A stretch of DNA of 64,000 nucleotides from Citrobacter sp. Awk 4 (GCF_028069725.1 NZ_JANEWG010000027.1:1-64000); one strand, 5' to 3'; shown: positions 16,753-28,850, counted from the first letter of the stretch. Notes: generated by a model from the sequence alone, not told the origin. A program made the numbers and translations.

Positions 16753-17463
16753 TCAGTCAACGCGCAGATAGCGCCCGTCGGCGCTGACGTTAGCACCAAA
16801 ACCGCATTGGCTGGGATCATCTGTTTTCACGTCGATCGTGTCGGGCGATACGGTTAAAGAGATGTCACAATGGATATAATCGCCTTCTCTGAGTGCGATG
16901 ACTCCGGCATTATTTTTTAGCGTGACCTTCTCAGAGAACTCGCCCATATTGGGACCGTAATATATCGCCATCATGCCAAAATAATAGCCCTGAAAATCTA
17001 CCTGGTAGTCGGATTTATTTTCCAGCGGTTTTATGGTAAGCGTTTCCCACGTGCCCAGCCCTACGTAATTCCAGTATTCGCCCGCTGCAGTTGAGGGAAC
17101 GGGCAGTGCCGCCAGGTTATCTTTGATCAGCCCCAGATTATAGACAGACTTACGATCGTCAGGTTTGATCATCAGCCAGGCGCGGGCTTTACGCCACTCG
17201 CCTTCGCGCATCCAGGTGAGCGCAACGTTGTTGTACGCCGTGGCGATGGCTTTGTCGTCAAGTTGACAGCCTTCACTCCAGATCACCTGCTTTTCAAACG
17301 CCTCACGCGCTTTAGCGTAGTTTTTCGCTTTGTAGAATTGTTCGCCCTGACGGGCATAGTCAGAGATTTTTGCGCAGTCGGCGGCAAATTGTTGCTCGGA
17401 GATTTCTGCGTGAGCGATGCCTGAGAAAAGCAGAAGCAGTAACGCGCTATTTCTTATATCCAC
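16753..17463 (-). CDS. exported TPR-like protein following baeR
   Basis: 236 aa from a GTG start at 17463, preceded by GAAGGGA. A longer frame running into baeR exists, but only this start places a clean signal peptide (basic residues, LLLLLFSGIAHA, then EISEQQ) at the N-terminus. The mature protein has TPR-like helices (QFYKAKNYAKAREAFEKQV, then VALTWMREGEWRKARAWL). A C-terminal beta domain ends QCGFGANVSADGRYLRVD, a motif seen in several periplasmic proteins. It lies 28 bases after the baeR stop, so cotranscription with the envelope-stress regulator is likely. The function is unknown. Confidence 0.65.
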   Translation of the reverse strand: MDIRNSALLLLLFSGIAHAEISEQQFAADCAKISDYARQGEQFYKAKNYAKAREAFEKQVIWSEGCQLDDKAIATAYNNVALTWMREGEWRKARAWLMIKPDDRKSVYNLGLIKDNLAALPVPSTAAGEYWNYVGLGTWETLTIKPLENKSDYQVDFQGYYFGMMAIYYGPNMGEFSEKVTLKNNAGVIALREGDYIHCDISLTVSPDTIDVKTDDPSQCGFGANVSADGRYLRVD

Positions 17464-17491
17464 GACAATCCCTTCGTTCTGGTGAATGATG

Positions 17492-18214
17492 TTACGCAAT
17501 CCTACAGGCATCCGCTTCCCAGCGATAGCCAACACCATAGACGGCACGAATAAATGACTGCTCAGCGTCCAGAGACTCCAGCTTGCGGCGAAGGTTTTTG
17601 ATATGACTGTCGATGGTACGGTCGGTCACCACACGATAATCGTCATAGAGGTGATTAAGCAGTTGCTCGCGAGAAAAAACCTTGCCCGGCTCGTGCGAAA
17701 GGGTTTTCAGTAAGCGGAATTCGGCAGGCGTTAAATCAAGCATCTTCCCGCGCCAGGATGCCTGAAAGCGGCCTTCATCAACAATCAGCGGGCTGTCGGC
17801 GTCCAGCTGCTGCATCTCTTTGTGTGGGCGGCAACGGCGCAGAATGGTTTTGACGCGGGCGACCACTTCACGCGGGCTGTAGGGTTTGCAGATGTAATCA
17901 TCGGCGCCAATTTCCAGCCCCAGCAGTCTGTCGATCTCTTCAATTTTGGCCGTCACCATGACTATCGGAACTTCAGAAAAACGACGGATCTCCCGACACA
18001 GGGTTAAACCGTCGGTGCCGGGGAGCATGAGATCCAGCAGGATCAGATCGGGCGGTGTTTGACGCACGTAAGGCAGTACCTGATCGCCGTGACTGATTAG
18101 GGTCGGCGCATAACTTGCGGCTCGCAGATAGTCGATAAGCAGTTGTCCCAGTTTGGGTTCATCTTCCACAATCAAAATACGTGGCGTGTTTTCATCAATG
18201 GGTAACTCAGTCAT
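17492..18214 (-). CDS. baeR: response regulator BaeR
   Basis: 240 aa, near identical to E. coli BaeR. The receiver domain has the phospho-acceptor Asp61 in LLDLMLPG; the C-terminal OmpR-type winged helix ends with [11 protein letters not shown]. It activates mdtABCD, acrD and spy when the envelope is stressed by indole, bile salts, flavonoids or metals. Its ATG overlaps the baeS stop by four bases. A candidate BaeR box lies in front of mdtA, so the unit is probably autoregulated. Confidence 0.97.
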   Translation of the reverse strand: MTELPIDENTPRILIVEDEPKLGQLLIDYLRAASYAPTLISHGDQVLPYVRQTPPDLILLDLMLPGTDGLTLCREIRRFSEVPIVMVTAKIEEIDRLLGLEIGADDYICKPYSPREVVARVKTILRRCRPHKEMQQLDADSPLIVDEGRFQASWRGKMLDLTPAEFRLLKTLSHEPGKVFSREQLLNHLYDDYRVVTDRTIDSHIKNLRRKLESLDAEQSFIRAVYGVGYRWEADACRIA

Positions 18215-19614
18215 ATATCTCTCTGTATATCGCGTTCCAGCGGTAACTCTACTGTAATGCTCACCCCGCCAAAAGGCGAATGGGCGGCGCGGATGTGGCC
18301 ATTATGCGCCTGTACAATGTTGACGCAAATCGCCAGCCCCAGCCCGGAACCGCCACTGGCGCGGTTGCGGGAGCCTTCTGTCCGGTAAAAACGTTCAAAC
18401 AGCTTCTGCAACTGTTCGTCACTGACGCCGGGGGCGGAATCCGCGAAGGTCAACAGCAACGACTTGTCGCGTTGTTCAGCGGAAATATGCAGACCGCCAC
18501 CGCTATCGGTGTAGCGCAGACTGTTTTCCAGCAGATTGTTGAATAACTGCATCAGGCGATCCCGGTCGCCAAATACGCAGACGCTGTCTGGCAACGAAAG
18601 CTGTAACGTCAGCCCCCGGCTGGCAAAACGCTCGCGAAACGCGCCGCCGGCGACTTCCAGTAGAGGAATAAGATCAACCGGGGTTTTCTGGTACGCGAGC
18701 GCGCCTTCATCAGACATCGACAACTGATGCAGATCGTCTACCAGCTTCGTTAATGTGCCGACTTCGGCCTGTAAGGACGCCACCGACTCCGGCGTAAATT
18801 GACGCACGCCATCCTGAATCGCCTCCAGTTCACCGCGCAGAACGGCCAGCGGTGTGCGCAGTTCATGAGAGATATCGGCCATAAAATCGCGGCGCATTTG
18901 CTGATTTTTTTCCAGCGTACTGGCGAGCTGGTTAAAGTCCTGCGCCAGTTTGCCCAGCTCATCTGCGCTGGTGGAGGCCACGCGAGTGGTGAAGTCACCG
19001 GCAGCCAGCTTGTGTGTGCCTTCCACCAGCCGTTTCACGGGCGCCAGCAGTCCGCGTGCCAGTGAAAAAGTCGCCAGCGCGGCCAGTAGTGTGGATAACG
19101 CCACAATCAACCAACTGGTTCGGCGCTGTTGTTTATCAAAATTAATGTCGGTATTGCGCGTTAAGCGTTCGACAGGGGAGGCAATGACCGCGCCGACTTC
19201 CATACCATTCACGAGGATGGCCCGCCGCGTGCCGTCGGGGGGAACAGGGGCTCTGGGACCGACCAGGACACGGGCATTTTGGTCGACGACCCAAAACTGG
19301 GTGCGCCAGCCGTGGGGGGGCATCCCCGGTCCGGGTTTGTCATCGTCATTATCATGTTCTAAAGAGCGCAGGATCTGGAACACAAAACGGTCGTTATTGC
19401 GTAAAAAACGCCAGTTGCCATGTAACTGGTACTGCTCGCCCAATGCGTCGCTCAGCAGTTGCAAACGCTGTTCGTTGCCCTGTTTGATGTAGTCAATAAA
19501 TCCGCGCTCGAAGCTAATACGTACGGCCCAGTGCATGGTGATGAGCAAAACAATGCAGGTGGCGAAAATAGCCAGAAACAGTTTGCCGGTGATACCGGGT
19601 CGCCAGAATTTCAT
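18211..19614 (-). CDS. baeS: sensor histidine kinase BaeS
   Basis: 467 aa, the normal length. Layout: membrane segment at about 11-35, periplasmic sensor region, second membrane segment at about 168-188, HAMP domain, then the dimerisation box with the phosphorylated His250 ([16 protein letters not shown]) and the ATPase domain ([22 protein letters not shown]). Its start overlaps the mdtD stop by one base. It pairs with BaeR to sense envelope stress. Confidence 0.97.
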   Translation of the reverse strand: MKFWRPGITGKLFLAIFATCIVLLITMHWAVRISFERGFIDYIKQGNEQRLQLLSDALGEQYQLHGNWRFLRNNDRFVFQILRSLEHDNDDDKPGPGMPPHGWRTQFWVVDQNARVLVGPRAPVPPDGTRRAILVNGMEVGAVIASPVERLTRNTDINFDKQQRRTSWLIVALSTLLAALATFSLARGLLAPVKRLVEGTHKLAAGDFTTRVASTSADELGKLAQDFNQLASTLEKNQQMRRDFMADISHELRTPLAVLRGELEAIQDGVRQFTPESVASLQAEVGTLTKLVDDLHQLSMSDEGALAYQKTPVDLIPLLEVAGGAFRERFASRGLTLQLSLPDSVCVFGDRDRLMQLFNNLLENSLRYTDSGGGLHISAEQRDKSLLLTFADSAPGVSDEQLQKLFERFYRTEGSRNRASGGSGLGLAICVNIVQAHNGHIRAAHSPFGGVSITVELPLERDIQRDI

Positions 19615-21026
19615 TACAGACTCCTTTTTCGCCGCGAAATGACCGTGTTTTTGTGTGTGTCGTTAGGGACCCTGGAAAAAATGATCGCCGGGAGTGCAAT
19701 GATGAACGCCATGCAAAGCCAGCTGTACATAAAGACGGTTTGTGTTGCGCCTGCCTCAGCGATGAGGTGTTGTTGACCAAACATTCCCAGCAATAATCCG
19801 GCAATGGTCACGCCAATACTCATCGACAACTGCATGATCATCGACAACAAACTGTTGCCGCTGCTGGCTAAATCGTCCGGAAGGTCTTTCAGCGTCAGGG
19901 TGTTCATTGAGGAGAAACGAGTTGAGTTCACCATCCCTTGCAGGAACAGCACAAAAGGCAGGAGATAATACCAGCCCAGCAGCGCCGTGGTCATAAACAC
20001 CAGGCTGACCAGCGCCAGACCGAGGGTAGTGGCGACCAGTACGCGGCGATAGCCAAACCGGTTGACCACCTGCACCACGATTCGTTTCATCCCCATACTG
20101 CCCAGCACCATTGGGATCATCATTAACCCGGCATGGAAGGGCGAGAAACCCAGACCAATCTGCAAAAATACCGGGGTCATGAAGGGGAGCATGCCACTGC
20201 CGATGCGTCCGGTGAAACTGCCAAGCAGCCCGAGCGAAAAGGTGTGAGTGCGAAATAAGTTGAGACTAAACAGGGCGCGCGCATTGTTCTTCGCATGCTG
20301 GAGATACAGCAGGATTGCCATGATACCGCTGGCGATGAGTACCGCCAGCGCGGCGTGAGAGATCCCCGACCCTTTACCGCCATCAAGCGCCAGCGTGAGG
20401 AGCGCCATACCGACGGCCAGCAGCAGAAACCCGGAGAGATCAAAACGCCGCGTTTGCATCGTGTAGTTTGGCATCAGCAGCAATGTGGCGATAGCGCCAG
20501 CGATCCCAACGGGAATGTTGATCAGGAAAATCCAGTGCCAGGAGGCGTACTCCACCAGAATACCCCCTAATGCCGGGCCGAGCAGCGGACCAATCTGACC
20601 GGGCAGCGTCACGAAGGTCATGGCGGCCATGTATTGTTCGCGCGGGACGATTTTCATCACCGTTAACCTGCCGACCGGCACCATCATTGCGCCGCCAACA
20701 CCCTGCAGTACGCGCGCCATCACCAGTTCATTGAGTGTGTTGGAACCTGCGCAAAACAGCGATCCCAGCGTGAACAGGATGATGGCGGAAAAGAAAATGT
20801 TACGCACGCCGATTTTGTCCGCCAGCCAGCCGCTGGCGGGGAGCATCACGGCCACGGTCAGCACATACGACACGACAACCATGTGCATATGCAGCGGGCT
20901 TTCCCCAAGGCTTTTCGCCATCGAGGGAAGCGCGGTGTTCACAATCGTGGTATCCAGCGACTGCATAAAGAAGCCGAATGCCACAATCCAAAGTTGCCAG
21001 CGGGTGCTGTCGGGAAGTTCAGTCAT
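19614..21026 (-). CDS. mdtD: MFS (DHA2-type) transporter MdtD
   Basis: 470 aa from the ATG at 21026 ([20 protein letters not shown]); the frame extends upstream to 21086, but homology starts here, four bases after the mdtC stop. Fourteen hydrophobic segments, with the motif-A-like [14 protein letters not shown] and motif-C-like GPALGG. It is encoded inside the mdtABCD-baeSR unit but is not needed for MdtABC drug efflux in E. coli; a role in iron-citrate export has been suggested there. Confidence 0.93.
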   Translation of the reverse strand: MTELPDSTRWQLWIVAFGFFMQSLDTTIVNTALPSMAKSLGESPLHMHMVVVSYVLTVAVMLPASGWLADKIGVRNIFFSAIILFTLGSLFCAGSNTLNELVMARVLQGVGGAMMVPVGRLTVMKIVPREQYMAAMTFVTLPGQIGPLLGPALGGILVEYASWHWIFLINIPVGIAGAIATLLLMPNYTMQTRRFDLSGFLLLAVGMALLTLALDGGKGSGISHAALAVLIASGIMAILLYLQHAKNNARALFSLNLFRTHTFSLGLLGSFTGRIGSGMLPFMTPVFLQIGLGFSPFHAGLMMIPMVLGSMGMKRIVVQVVNRFGYRRVLVATTLGLALVSLVFMTTALLGWYYLLPFVLFLQGMVNSTRFSSMNTLTLKDLPDDLASSGNSLLSMIMQLSMSIGVTIAGLLLGMFGQQHLIAEAGATQTVFMYSWLCMAFIIALPAIIFSRVPNDTHKNTVISRRKRSL

Positions 21027-21030
21027 TTTT

Positions 21031-24000
21031 CTATGCCGATACGGTTTTACGGTTTCTGCGCGAAAAACGCAGCCGCAGGCGGTCAAAAAAGAGATACACC
21101 ACCGGGGTGGTATAGAGCGTCAGCAGCTGGCTCATGATAAGCCCCCCGACAATCGTAATCCCCAGCGGCTGGCGTAACTCTGAGCCGTCTCCGCCTGATA
21201 GCACCAGCGGCAGTGCGCCAAATAACGCCGCCAGGGTGGTCATCATGATCGGGCGAAAACGCAGTAAACAGGCCTGAAATATCGCCTGTTCCGGCGTCAG
21301 ATTGCCATTTCTCTGCGCGTCCAGTGCAAAATCGACCATCATGATGGCGTTTTTCTTCACAATGCCAATTAATAGCATTATCCCTATCAGGGCAATTAGG
21401 CTGAACGGGGCATCAAAAAGCTCCAGCGCCAGTAGTGCGCCGACGCCAGCTGAGGGGAGCGTTGAGAGAATGGTCAGCGGGTGAACATAGCTTTCATATA
21501 ACATCCCCAACACGATGTAGACCGTGGCGATTGCCGCCAGAATCAAAATCACCTGGGCGTTCATCGTGTCCTGGAATACCTGTGCGGTACCGGCAAAACT
21601 GCCGCGAACCGTGGAGGGCACCCCAAGCTGTGTCATGGCGCGGTTGATGGCGTCAGTGGCCTGGGAAAGCGATGTTCCGGTCGGCAGGTTAAAAGCGATG
21701 GTTGAGGCGGCAGATAAGCCCTGATGATTGACCGACAGCGGGGCGTTAGCGGGCCGCCATTTTGCAAAGCTCGAGAGCGGGATCGCTTTCCCGTCGCTGT
21801 TAATTACGAACATTTTATCCAGCGCGCTGATGTCCTGGGTATAGCGCGAGTCCACTTCCATCACCACTTTATACTGGTTCATCGGCTGATAGATGGTCGA
21901 AATCTGCCGCTGCCCAAAGGCATTGTTCAGTAAACTGTTCGCCGCCTGAACGTCGATACCCAGCCGTGACATGGTATCGCGATCGTAAATGAGATCCATC
22001 TCTGCGCCGTTGTCCTGCTGGTCGGAGTTAACATCGGCCAGTTGCGAAAGCGAGGAGAGCGATTTACGAATTTTGGGTTCCCATTCGCGCAGCGCCGCCA
22101 GGTCATCGGACAACAATGTGTACTGATAGCTGGCGTTGGCCTGACGTCCCCCGACGCGGATATCCTGCACCGCCATCAGAAACAGATTCGCGCCGGGCTC
22201 TTTTGCAAGCTTTACCCGCAGCCTGTCGATGACCTGCTGAGCGGTTTCATGCCGCTCATCGCGTGACTTCAGGGTGATAAACATCATGCCGCTGTTGACT
22301 CGCGAACCGCCGGTAAAACCGGTGACGTTATTCACCGCCGGATCGTCGCGGATGATTTTCATAAAGTCTTCAAGTTTGCCGCGCATCGCCTGGAACGAAA
22401 TGCTCTGGTCAGCCTGAATGCCGCCCATCAATACTCCGGTATCCTGCTCAGGGAAAAAGGTTTTGGGGATTGAAATATAGAGCCAGATATTCAGTGCGAT
22501 GGTACCAAGCAGAACAACGCCTACCAGACGGGTATGTTTTAACACCCACTTCAGTGAGTTGCCGTAACCCTGTTGTAAGGCGACCAGCAGGCGTCCAAAA
22601 CCCCGCTTGCGTGTCTGCTCGCGCGGTTTGCCTGATTTGAGCATCCAGCCGCACATCATCGGGGTTAAGGTCAGCGAGACGAGCAATGAAATCCCGATAG
22701 CCACTGACAGCGTAACGGCAAATTCGCGCAGCAGCCTGCCGGGTAATCCCCCCATCAGCAGCAGCGGCAGGAATACCGCCACCAGCGAAAGACTCATGGA
22801 GAGCACCGTGAAGCCCACTTCCCGTGTTCCCTGTAGTGCCGCCTGTAAGGGTTTCATCCCTGCTTCAAGGTGACGGGAGATGTTTTCCAGCACCACGATG
22901 GCGTCATCGACGACAAAGCCGGTCGCAATAGTTAACGCCATCAGCGACAGGTTATTCAGACTAAAGCCGCACAGATACATGGCGGCGAAGGTGCCAATCA
23001 GCGAAACCGGCACGGCGACGGCAGGGATCAAGGTTGCACGCCCGGAACGCAGGAATAAAAACACCACCAATACCACCAGGGCGATGGAAATGATGAGCGT
23101 CTGTTCTACCTCTTCCAGCGAGGCCCGAATCGTCGGAGAGCGATCCTGCGCAATTTGTAAGTCGATGGAGGCTGGGATCAGCGTTTGCAGGTCGGGAATT
23201 TTCGCCCGAATACTGTCCACCGTCTGAATGATGTTGGCTTCCGGCAGTTTGCGGATCATCAACAATATCGCCGGTTTTGCGTTGGTCATCCCGGCATTAC
23301 GCACATCCTGTACCGAGTCGGTGACCGTGGCGACATCCCCCAGTCGCACCGCTGCGCCGTTGTTGTAATGAATGATCAGCGGTTGGTATTCGGCGGCTGT
23401 TTTCAGTTCATCATTGGTCTGTATTTGCCAGCGTTGGTGCTCACCGTCGAGCGCGCCCTGGGGTTTTCGCACATTAGCATCACTGATGGCGGTACGCACA
23501 TCGTCCAGCGAAACGCCCTGGTTAAACAGCGCCTGAGGATTCAGGCCAACGCGCACGGCGGGTAACGAACTGCCGCCAACATCAACATCGCCCACGCCGT
23601 CGATTTGTGCGATGGTCTGGGCAAGCTGCGTCGAGGCGAAGTCATACAGCTCGCCCTGGGACCAGGTATCCGATGTCAGCGTCAGGATCATGACCGGCGC
23701 GTCAGACGGATTGGCCTTCCGGTAGGTCGGGCGGCTGGGCATGCCACTGGGGAGTAAACTTTGCGCGGCGTTGATCGCCGCCTGCACGTCACGCGCCGCG
23801 CCGTTGATATCGCGGTCGAAATTAAACTCAAGAATAATGCGTGTGCTGCCCAGTGAACTGCTGGAGGTCATTTCAGTAATGCCAGCAATCCGCCCGAGCG
23901 AGCGTTCCAGCGGCGTAGCGACTGAGGAGGCCATTGTCTCCGGCGAAGCGCCCGGCAACGAGGCGCTTACCATGATCACCGGGAAATCTACCTGCGGCAA

Positions 24001-24108
24001 TGGCGCGACCGGTAGCAGCCGGAAGCCCAGCACACCGCACAGGGTAATCGCGATAGCGATTAAAATGGTGGCGACCGGACGATAAATGAAAAGGGCGAAA
24101 AATTTCAT
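21031..24108 (-). CDS. mdtC: RND efflux pump subunit MdtC
   Basis: 1025 aa, the E. coli length. Inner-membrane RND transporter with twelve membrane segments and two large periplasmic loops; TM4 carries the proton-relay aspartates in [14 protein letters not shown]. MdtC acts with MdtB as a heteromultimer (two MdtB to one MdtC in E. coli), linked by MdtA to TolC. Substrates include bile salts, novobiocin and other hydrophobic compounds. It abuts mdtB without a gap. Confidence 0.97.
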   Translation of the reverse strand: MKFFALFIYRPVATILIAIAITLCGVLGFRLLPVAPLPQVDFPVIMVSASLPGASPETMASSVATPLERSLGRIAGITEMTSSSSLGSTRIILEFNFDRDINGAARDVQAAINAAQSLLPSGMPSRPTYRKANPSDAPVMILTLTSDTWSQGELYDFASTQLAQTIAQIDGVGDVDVGGSSLPAVRVGLNPQALFNQGVSLDDVRTAISDANVRKPQGALDGEHQRWQIQTNDELKTAAEYQPLIIHYNNGAAVRLGDVATVTDSVQDVRNAGMTNAKPAILLMIRKLPEANIIQTVDSIRAKIPDLQTLIPASIDLQIAQDRSPTIRASLEEVEQTLIISIALVVLVVFLFLRSGRATLIPAVAVPVSLIGTFAAMYLCGFSLNNLSLMALTIATGFVVDDAIVVLENISRHLEAGMKPLQAALQGTREVGFTVLSMSLSLVAVFLPLLLMGGLPGRLLREFAVTLSVAIGISLLVSLTLTPMMCGWMLKSGKPREQTRKRGFGRLLVALQQGYGNSLKWVLKHTRLVGVVLLGTIALNIWLYISIPKTFFPEQDTGVLMGGIQADQSISFQAMRGKLEDFMKIIRDDPAVNNVTGFTGGSRVNSGMMFITLKSRDERHETAQQVIDRLRVKLAKEPGANLFLMAVQDIRVGGRQANASYQYTLLSDDLAALREWEPKIRKSLSSLSQLADVNSDQQDNGAEMDLIYDRDTMSRLGIDVQAANSLLNNAFGQRQISTIYQPMNQYKVVMEVDSRYTQDISALDKMFVINSDGKAIPLSSFAKWRPANAPLSVNHQGLSAASTIAFNLPTGTSLSQATDAINRAMTQLGVPSTVRGSFAGTAQVFQDTMNAQVILILAAIATVYIVLGMLYESYVHPLTILSTLPSAGVGALLALELFDAPFSLIALIGIMLLIGIVKKNAIMMVDFALDAQRNGNLTPEQAIFQACLLRFRPIMMTTLAALFGALPLVLSGGDGSELRQPLGITIVGGLIMSQLLTLYTTPVVYLFFDRLRLRFSRRNRKTVSA

Positions 24109-27100
24109 TTACGCTTCCTCTTCCCGGCGCGAGAAGCGGCTTTTCATCGACAGCGATAAGCGGTCAAACAGCAGATAAATGACTGGTGTAGTGAACAGCG
24201 TCAATACCTGGCTGACCAGCAGACCACCCACCATGCCAATGCCCAGCGGACGGCGCAATTCAGCCCCGACGCCGGTACTTAACATCAACGGCAACGCCCC
24301 CAGCAATGCCGCCAGCGTCGTCATCAGGATCGGACGAAAACGCAGCAAACAGGCCTGGAAGATAGCTTCCTGCGGCGCCATGCCCTGTTCGCGCTCAGCG
24401 GCAAGGGCGAAGTCGATCATCATGATGGCGTTTTTCTTGACGATACCAATCAGCAGAATGATGCCGATGATGGCGATAACATCCAGCTCACTGCCTGCAA
24501 TCATCAAGGCCAGTAGCGCGCCGACGCCAGCCGTTGGCAGTGTGGAGAGAATGGTGATGGGGTGAATAAAACTTTCGTACAATACGCCAAGCACGATGTA
24601 CATCGCCACCACGGCCGCCACGATAAGCCAGACGGTGTTGCCGAGGGCGGCCTGGAAGGCGAGGGTGCTGCCCTGGAATTGGGTGGTGATATCCGCAGGC
24701 AGATTGAGCGTTTTTTCGCTGTCCAGAATCGCCTGTACCGCGTCGCCGAGCGCATAGTCGTCCGGTACGTTAAAGGAGATGGTGGTGACCGGGAACTGAT
24801 CGAGATGGTTAATGGAAAGCGGGGCAAAACGCTGGCCGATACTGGCGATAGCGCTGAGCGGCACAATGCCGCCGTCGCGACTGGTCAGACGTACGGAATC
24901 TAACGCCGCCAGCCCTGGTGTGTTTTCCGTGTTGTGTTCAAGGACCACGCGATACTGGTTTGCCTGAGTATAAATCGTCGAAATCAGTCGCTGGCCGAAC
25001 GCGTTATACAGTGCGTTATCGACATCAGCCATGCTGATCCCTAACCGGCTGGCGCTGTCACGGTCGACATTGACATACGCCACCAGGCCTTTGTCCTGCC
25101 AGTCGCTGCTCACGTCCGAAAGCTGCGGCAACTGTTGCAGTTTCTCCACCAGCGGCGGCACCCAGGTACTTAGCGCATCCAGCGATGTCGCCTGCAGCGT
25201 AAACTGATACTGCGTGCGGCTCACCTGGGTATCAATGGTGAGATCCTGCGTCGGCTGAAGATAGAGATCCACGCCCGGCACGGTGTCCACCGCTTGCTGC
25301 AGGCGCGCAATGACCTGCGAAACGCGATCGTCACGCTCATCGAGGGGTTTCAGGTTGATTTGCAGACGGGCGCTGTTCAGTGCCGGATTGGTGCCATCCA
25401 CGCCGACAAACGCAGTCAGACTTTCGACGGCAGGATCATTGAGAATGAGGTCGGAGACCTGCCGCTGGCGCTGTGCCATGTTGGCGAACGAGCTGGATTG
25501 CGGCGCCTGCAGTGTTCCCTGAATAATGCCGTTATCCTGAACCGGGAAGAAACCTTTCGGAATAAATACCCACAACATCACGCTCAGTAGCAGCGTACCC
25601 ACGGCGACGCTGAGCGTCAGCCAGGGATGATTGAGCACTTTCGCCAACAGATGGCCATAACCGGCGATAATGCGATTAAACATTTTTTCCGAAGCGCGGG
25701 AAAAACGGTTTTGCTTACGCAGTGATTCCTGGCTTAGCATCCGCGCACACATCATTGGGGTCAGCGTCAGCGATACCACGGCGGAAATCAGAATAGCGAC
25801 CGCCAGCGTCACGGCAAATTCACGAAACAGTCTCCCGACGATATCGCCCATAAACAGCAGCGGGATAAGCACCGCAATCAGTGAGAAGGTTAACGAGATA
25901 ATGGTAAAGCCGATCTCGCCCGCCCCTTTGAGCGCGGCCGCCAGCGGTTTCTCTCCTTTTTCGATATAACGCGAAATGTTTTCGATGACCACAATCGCGT
26001 CATCCACCACAAAACCGGTGGCGATGGTGAGCGCCATCAACGTCAGGTTATTGATGGAGAAATCGAGAAATACCATCACGGCGAAGGTACCGATCAGCGA
26101 CAGCGGTACAGCGACGCCGGGAATAATGGTGGCGGGAATATTGCGCAAGAACAGATAGATAATCATCACGACCAGCGCAATAGCCAGCATCAGTTCGAAC
26201 TGGGTGTCTGTCACCGAGGCGCGAATATTGGTGGTGCGGTCCGAAAGTACCGTCACTTTGACCGATTTCGGCAAACTGTCGGTCAGTTGCGGCAACATCT
26301 GACGAATACTGTCTGCGGTGGAGATAATATTCGCGCCAGGCTGGCGCTGCACATTCATCACGATGGCTTGTTCTTTATTGGCCCAGGCACCGAGCCAACG
26401 GTTTTCTGCACCCTGTTCAACGGTAGCGATATCGCCGAGGCGTACAGGCGCGCCGTTTTGATAAGCAACGATCAACTGACGATATTCATCCACAGACTGC
26501 ATCTGATCGTTGGCGGAGAGCGTAACCGCGCGAGTGGGACCGTCAAGACTGCCTTTCGCTGAATTGACGTTCGCGCCGGTGATGGCGGTGCGGATGGTTT
26601 CGCTGGTGAGACCCTGCGCGGCAATAGCCTGAGCATTCAGCTTCACGCGGACTGCCGGACGTTGCCCCCCTGATAGCGTCACTAAACCCACACCGGAAAC
26701 CTGCGAAATTTTTTGCGCCACCCGTGTTTCGACCATATCTTCTACCTGCGTCATCGGCAGGGCAGTGGAGGTGACGGCGAGCGTCATAATGGGCGGATCT
26801 GCCGGGTTAACTTTGCTGTAAACCGGTGGATTAGGGAGATCGTCCGGCAGCAGATTGGTGGCGGCATTAATGGCGGCCTGGACCTCCTGCTCGGCGACAT
26901 CCAGCGGTAGTGAAAGCTGAAACTGTAGCGTCACTACCGATGCGCCGCCTGAGCTTTGCGACGACATCTGTTTCAGCCCCGACATCTGCCCGAACTGGCG
27001 TTCAAGCGGGGCGGTGACGGCGGAGGTCATCACATCGGGGCTGGCGCCAGGATAGAGCGTCACCACCTGAATCGTCGGATAGTCCACTTCGGGTAAGGCG

Positions 27101-27231
27101 GCAACGGGCAAGAACCGATAGCCGATAATCCCGGCCAGCAGAATCGCCACCATCAATAACGTCGTGGCGACAGGGCGCAGAATAAACAGGCGGGAAGGGC
27201 CGCCCGTTCTGCCTGGCGGTAACACCTGCAT
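24109..27231 (-). CDS. mdtB: RND efflux pump subunit MdtB
   Basis: 1040 aa, full length. Same architecture as MdtC: twelve membrane segments, periplasmic porter domains and the relay segment [17 protein letters not shown]. It begins one base inside the mdtA stop. In E. coli MdtB homomultimers are not enough for deoxycholate resistance; both MdtB and MdtC are needed. Confidence 0.97.
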   Translation of the reverse strand: MQVLPPGRTGGPSRLFILRPVATTLLMVAILLAGIIGYRFLPVAALPEVDYPTIQVVTLYPGASPDVMTSAVTAPLERQFGQMSGLKQMSSQSSGGASVVTLQFQLSLPLDVAEQEVQAAINAATNLLPDDLPNPPVYSKVNPADPPIMTLAVTSTALPMTQVEDMVETRVAQKISQVSGVGLVTLSGGQRPAVRVKLNAQAIAAQGLTSETIRTAITGANVNSAKGSLDGPTRAVTLSANDQMQSVDEYRQLIVAYQNGAPVRLGDIATVEQGAENRWLGAWANKEQAIVMNVQRQPGANIISTADSIRQMLPQLTDSLPKSVKVTVLSDRTTNIRASVTDTQFELMLAIALVVMIIYLFLRNIPATIIPGVAVPLSLIGTFAVMVFLDFSINNLTLMALTIATGFVVDDAIVVIENISRYIEKGEKPLAAALKGAGEIGFTIISLTFSLIAVLIPLLFMGDIVGRLFREFAVTLAVAILISAVVSLTLTPMMCARMLSQESLRKQNRFSRASEKMFNRIIAGYGHLLAKVLNHPWLTLSVAVGTLLLSVMLWVFIPKGFFPVQDNGIIQGTLQAPQSSSFANMAQRQRQVSDLILNDPAVESLTAFVGVDGTNPALNSARLQINLKPLDERDDRVSQVIARLQQAVDTVPGVDLYLQPTQDLTIDTQVSRTQYQFTLQATSLDALSTWVPPLVEKLQQLPQLSDVSSDWQDKGLVAYVNVDRDSASRLGISMADVDNALYNAFGQRLISTIYTQANQYRVVLEHNTENTPGLAALDSVRLTSRDGGIVPLSAIASIGQRFAPLSINHLDQFPVTTISFNVPDDYALGDAVQAILDSEKTLNLPADITTQFQGSTLAFQAALGNTVWLIVAAVVAMYIVLGVLYESFIHPITILSTLPTAGVGALLALMIAGSELDVIAIIGIILLIGIVKKNAIMMIDFALAAEREQGMAPQEAIFQACLLRFRPILMTTLAALLGALPLMLSTGVGAELRRPLGIGMVGGLLVSQVLTLFTTPVIYLLFDRLSLSMKSRFSRREEEA

Positions 27232-28478
27232 CAGGAGTTCGCTCCTTTTTTGCCATATTCTCGCGTGGTGGCTTTACTGTCAGTTGTGGTGGCGGATTGT
27301 GCCTCCACCACTTCAACTTTCGCCCCTTCCGTCAGGCGGTCAATACCGTCGGTGACGACACGATCGCCGACGGACAATCCGGCGCTAATCACCACTTGTT
27401 GGCTGTCCTGAATACCGGGTTGTACCTGATGTTTGCTGACCTTGTTTTCATCGTTCAGTACCCAGACAAAATGGCCTTCGTTACCCATTTGTACGGCGGC
27501 AGTGGGAATCACAACAGCATTGTGCTCGGTTCCTACCAGCATTCGCGCATTGACAAACTGATTCGGGAACAACGTATCATCCTGATTATTAAAGCGTGCT
27601 TTAATCTTGATGGTACCGGTAGTGGCATCAATCTGGTTGTCCAGACTCAGCAATACCCCTTCACTCAGTTTTTGTGCGTTGGTGCGATCCCAGGCCTCAA
27701 CCGTGACGGGTTTCCCCGCTTTTTGCGCCTGCATCACCGTGGCGATATCGCTTTCCGGCAGGGTAAAAATCAGATCGATAGGGTGGGTTTGAGTGATAAC
27801 GACGATCCCGGTGGTGTCGCTGCTGGAGATCTGATTACCGATATCCACTTGTTTCAAACCGACGCGACCGTCAACCGGTGCCGTAATACGGCTCCAGTCA
27901 AGCTGGAGTTGCGCGCTGGCGACGCTGGCCTCATCAGCCTTAATCGTTCCCTGAGTTTCACTGACCAGTGCCTGTTGGGCGTCCAGTTCCTGACGGGAAA
28001 CGAGATTAGTTTTCGCCAGTTGTTGAAAGCGGGCTAAATCACGGCGGGCATTCGCCAGTGTGGCGTTGTCTTTTGCTAACTGTCCTTGAGCCTGCGCTAA
28101 GGCGACCCTGAACTGGCTGGGATCAATCTCCGCCAGCAGATCGCCTGCTTTTACCTGTTGCCCTTCCTGAAAGTGCAGCGCCATCAGTTGACCGTCCACG
28201 CGACTGCGCACTGTCACCGTATTGGCTGCAGTCACTGTTCCCAGTCCGGTCAGATAGCGTGGCACCGCTTGTTCTACGGCAGTCGCCGCCTGAACCGGCG
28301 CTAACGGGCCGGAGCGCATACCGCGTCGACCTTGCCCTGCGGGGGGCTGCGTATGCCCGGTGGCGTCTGGTGTGATTCCCGGTGTTTCGCCACGACTGTG
28401 CCAGAACCAGATTGCGGAAATGGCCGCCGCAGCGACCACTATGGCTATCACCCAGCGGGATGTGTTACTGCCTTTCAT
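27231..28478 (-). CDS. mdtA: membrane fusion protein MdtA
   Basis: 415 aa from the ATG at 28478 ([15 protein letters not shown]); the frame runs up to 28532, but E. coli MdtA starts here. There is an N-terminal membrane anchor at about residues 7-25 ([18 protein letters not shown]), a lipoyl/hairpin core ([26 protein letters not shown]) and beta-barrel domain. This periplasmic adaptor joins MdtBC to TolC. It is the first gene of mdtABCD-baeSR plus, here, four further genes. Confidence 0.95.
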   Translation of the reverse strand: MKGSNTSRWVIAIVVAAAAISAIWFWHSRGETPGITPDATGHTQPPAGQGRRGMRSGPLAPVQAATAVEQAVPRYLTGLGTVTAANTVTVRSRVDGQLMALHFQEGQQVKAGDLLAEIDPSQFRVALAQAQGQLAKDNATLANARRDLARFQQLAKTNLVSRQELDAQQALVSETQGTIKADEASVASAQLQLDWSRITAPVDGRVGLKQVDIGNQISSSDTTGIVVITQTHPIDLIFTLPESDIATVMQAQKAGKPVTVEAWDRTNAQKLSEGVLLSLDNQIDATTGTIKIKARFNNQDDTLFPNQFVNARMLVGTEHNAVVIPTAAVQMGNEGHFVWVLNDENKVSKHQVQPGIQDSQQVVISAGLSVGDRVVTDGIDRLTEGAKVEVVEAQSATTTDSKATTREYGKKGANS

Positions 28479-28541
28479 CGTTATAAGTTTTTCATCCTGA
28501 AACGTTTCGCGGAATGGTACTAGTTTAGCCATCTAACAAGG

Positions 28542-28559
28542 GAAAATAATGGAGGAATT
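28542..28559 (-). promoter_or_regulatory. candidate BaeR box upstream of mdtA
   Basis: On the minus strand the sequence reads AATTCCTCCATTATTTTC, which agrees with the published BaeR consensus (TTTTTCTCCATDATTGGC, from memory) at about 13 of 18 positions, including the core CTCCAT-ATT. It lies 64 bases before the mdtA ATG. The position and core make it plausible. Confidence 0.55.
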
Positions 28560-28713
28560 ATGAAACACGGTCTGGATTTGTCTGAATGGCGACGGGCTTT
28601 GCGAGGCGTTACGCAACAATTATCGGCAAAAATAGAGGGTGCTGGGTATTACGTTAAAGTGGCGGCACGGCGAAGGAGGTAAGCCACTCATTTCAGCAGG
28701 ACGCTGAAACGGG

Positions 28714-28850
28714 AAAGCCCCTCCCGAGGAAGGGGCCTTAAATAAGGAAAGGGTTATGATGAGGTTAGTCATCATACTGGTGATACTCTTAGTTATCAGC
28801 TTCCAGGCATACTAAGACACCAGGGGGAGGGGAAAACCTCTCCCTTACCC
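28714..28850 (-). ncRNA. Sib antisense RNA (antitoxin to ibs)
   Basis: The minus strand opposite ibs has the Sib layout. The 5' region near 28850 reads GTAAGGGAGAGG, the middle is complementary to the whole ibs frame, and the 3' end is GGCCCCTTCCTCGGGAGGGGC, a terminator hairpin at about 28714-28737. E. coli has tandem sibA/sibB at this same place near mdtA; only one copy is seen here. Sib RNA base-pairs with ibs mRNA and blocks its translation. The ends are estimated. Confidence 0.85.
28756..28815 (+). CDS. ibs: Ibs-type small toxic membrane peptide
   Basis: 19 codons, MMRLVIILVILLVISFQAY, which is an Ibs toxin almost residue for residue. It is preceded by GGAAAGGG. Ibs peptides insert into the inner membrane and depolarise it when overproduced; the antisense Sib RNA encoded opposite keeps them silent. 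Confidence 0.92.
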   Translation: MMRLVIILVILLVISFQAY

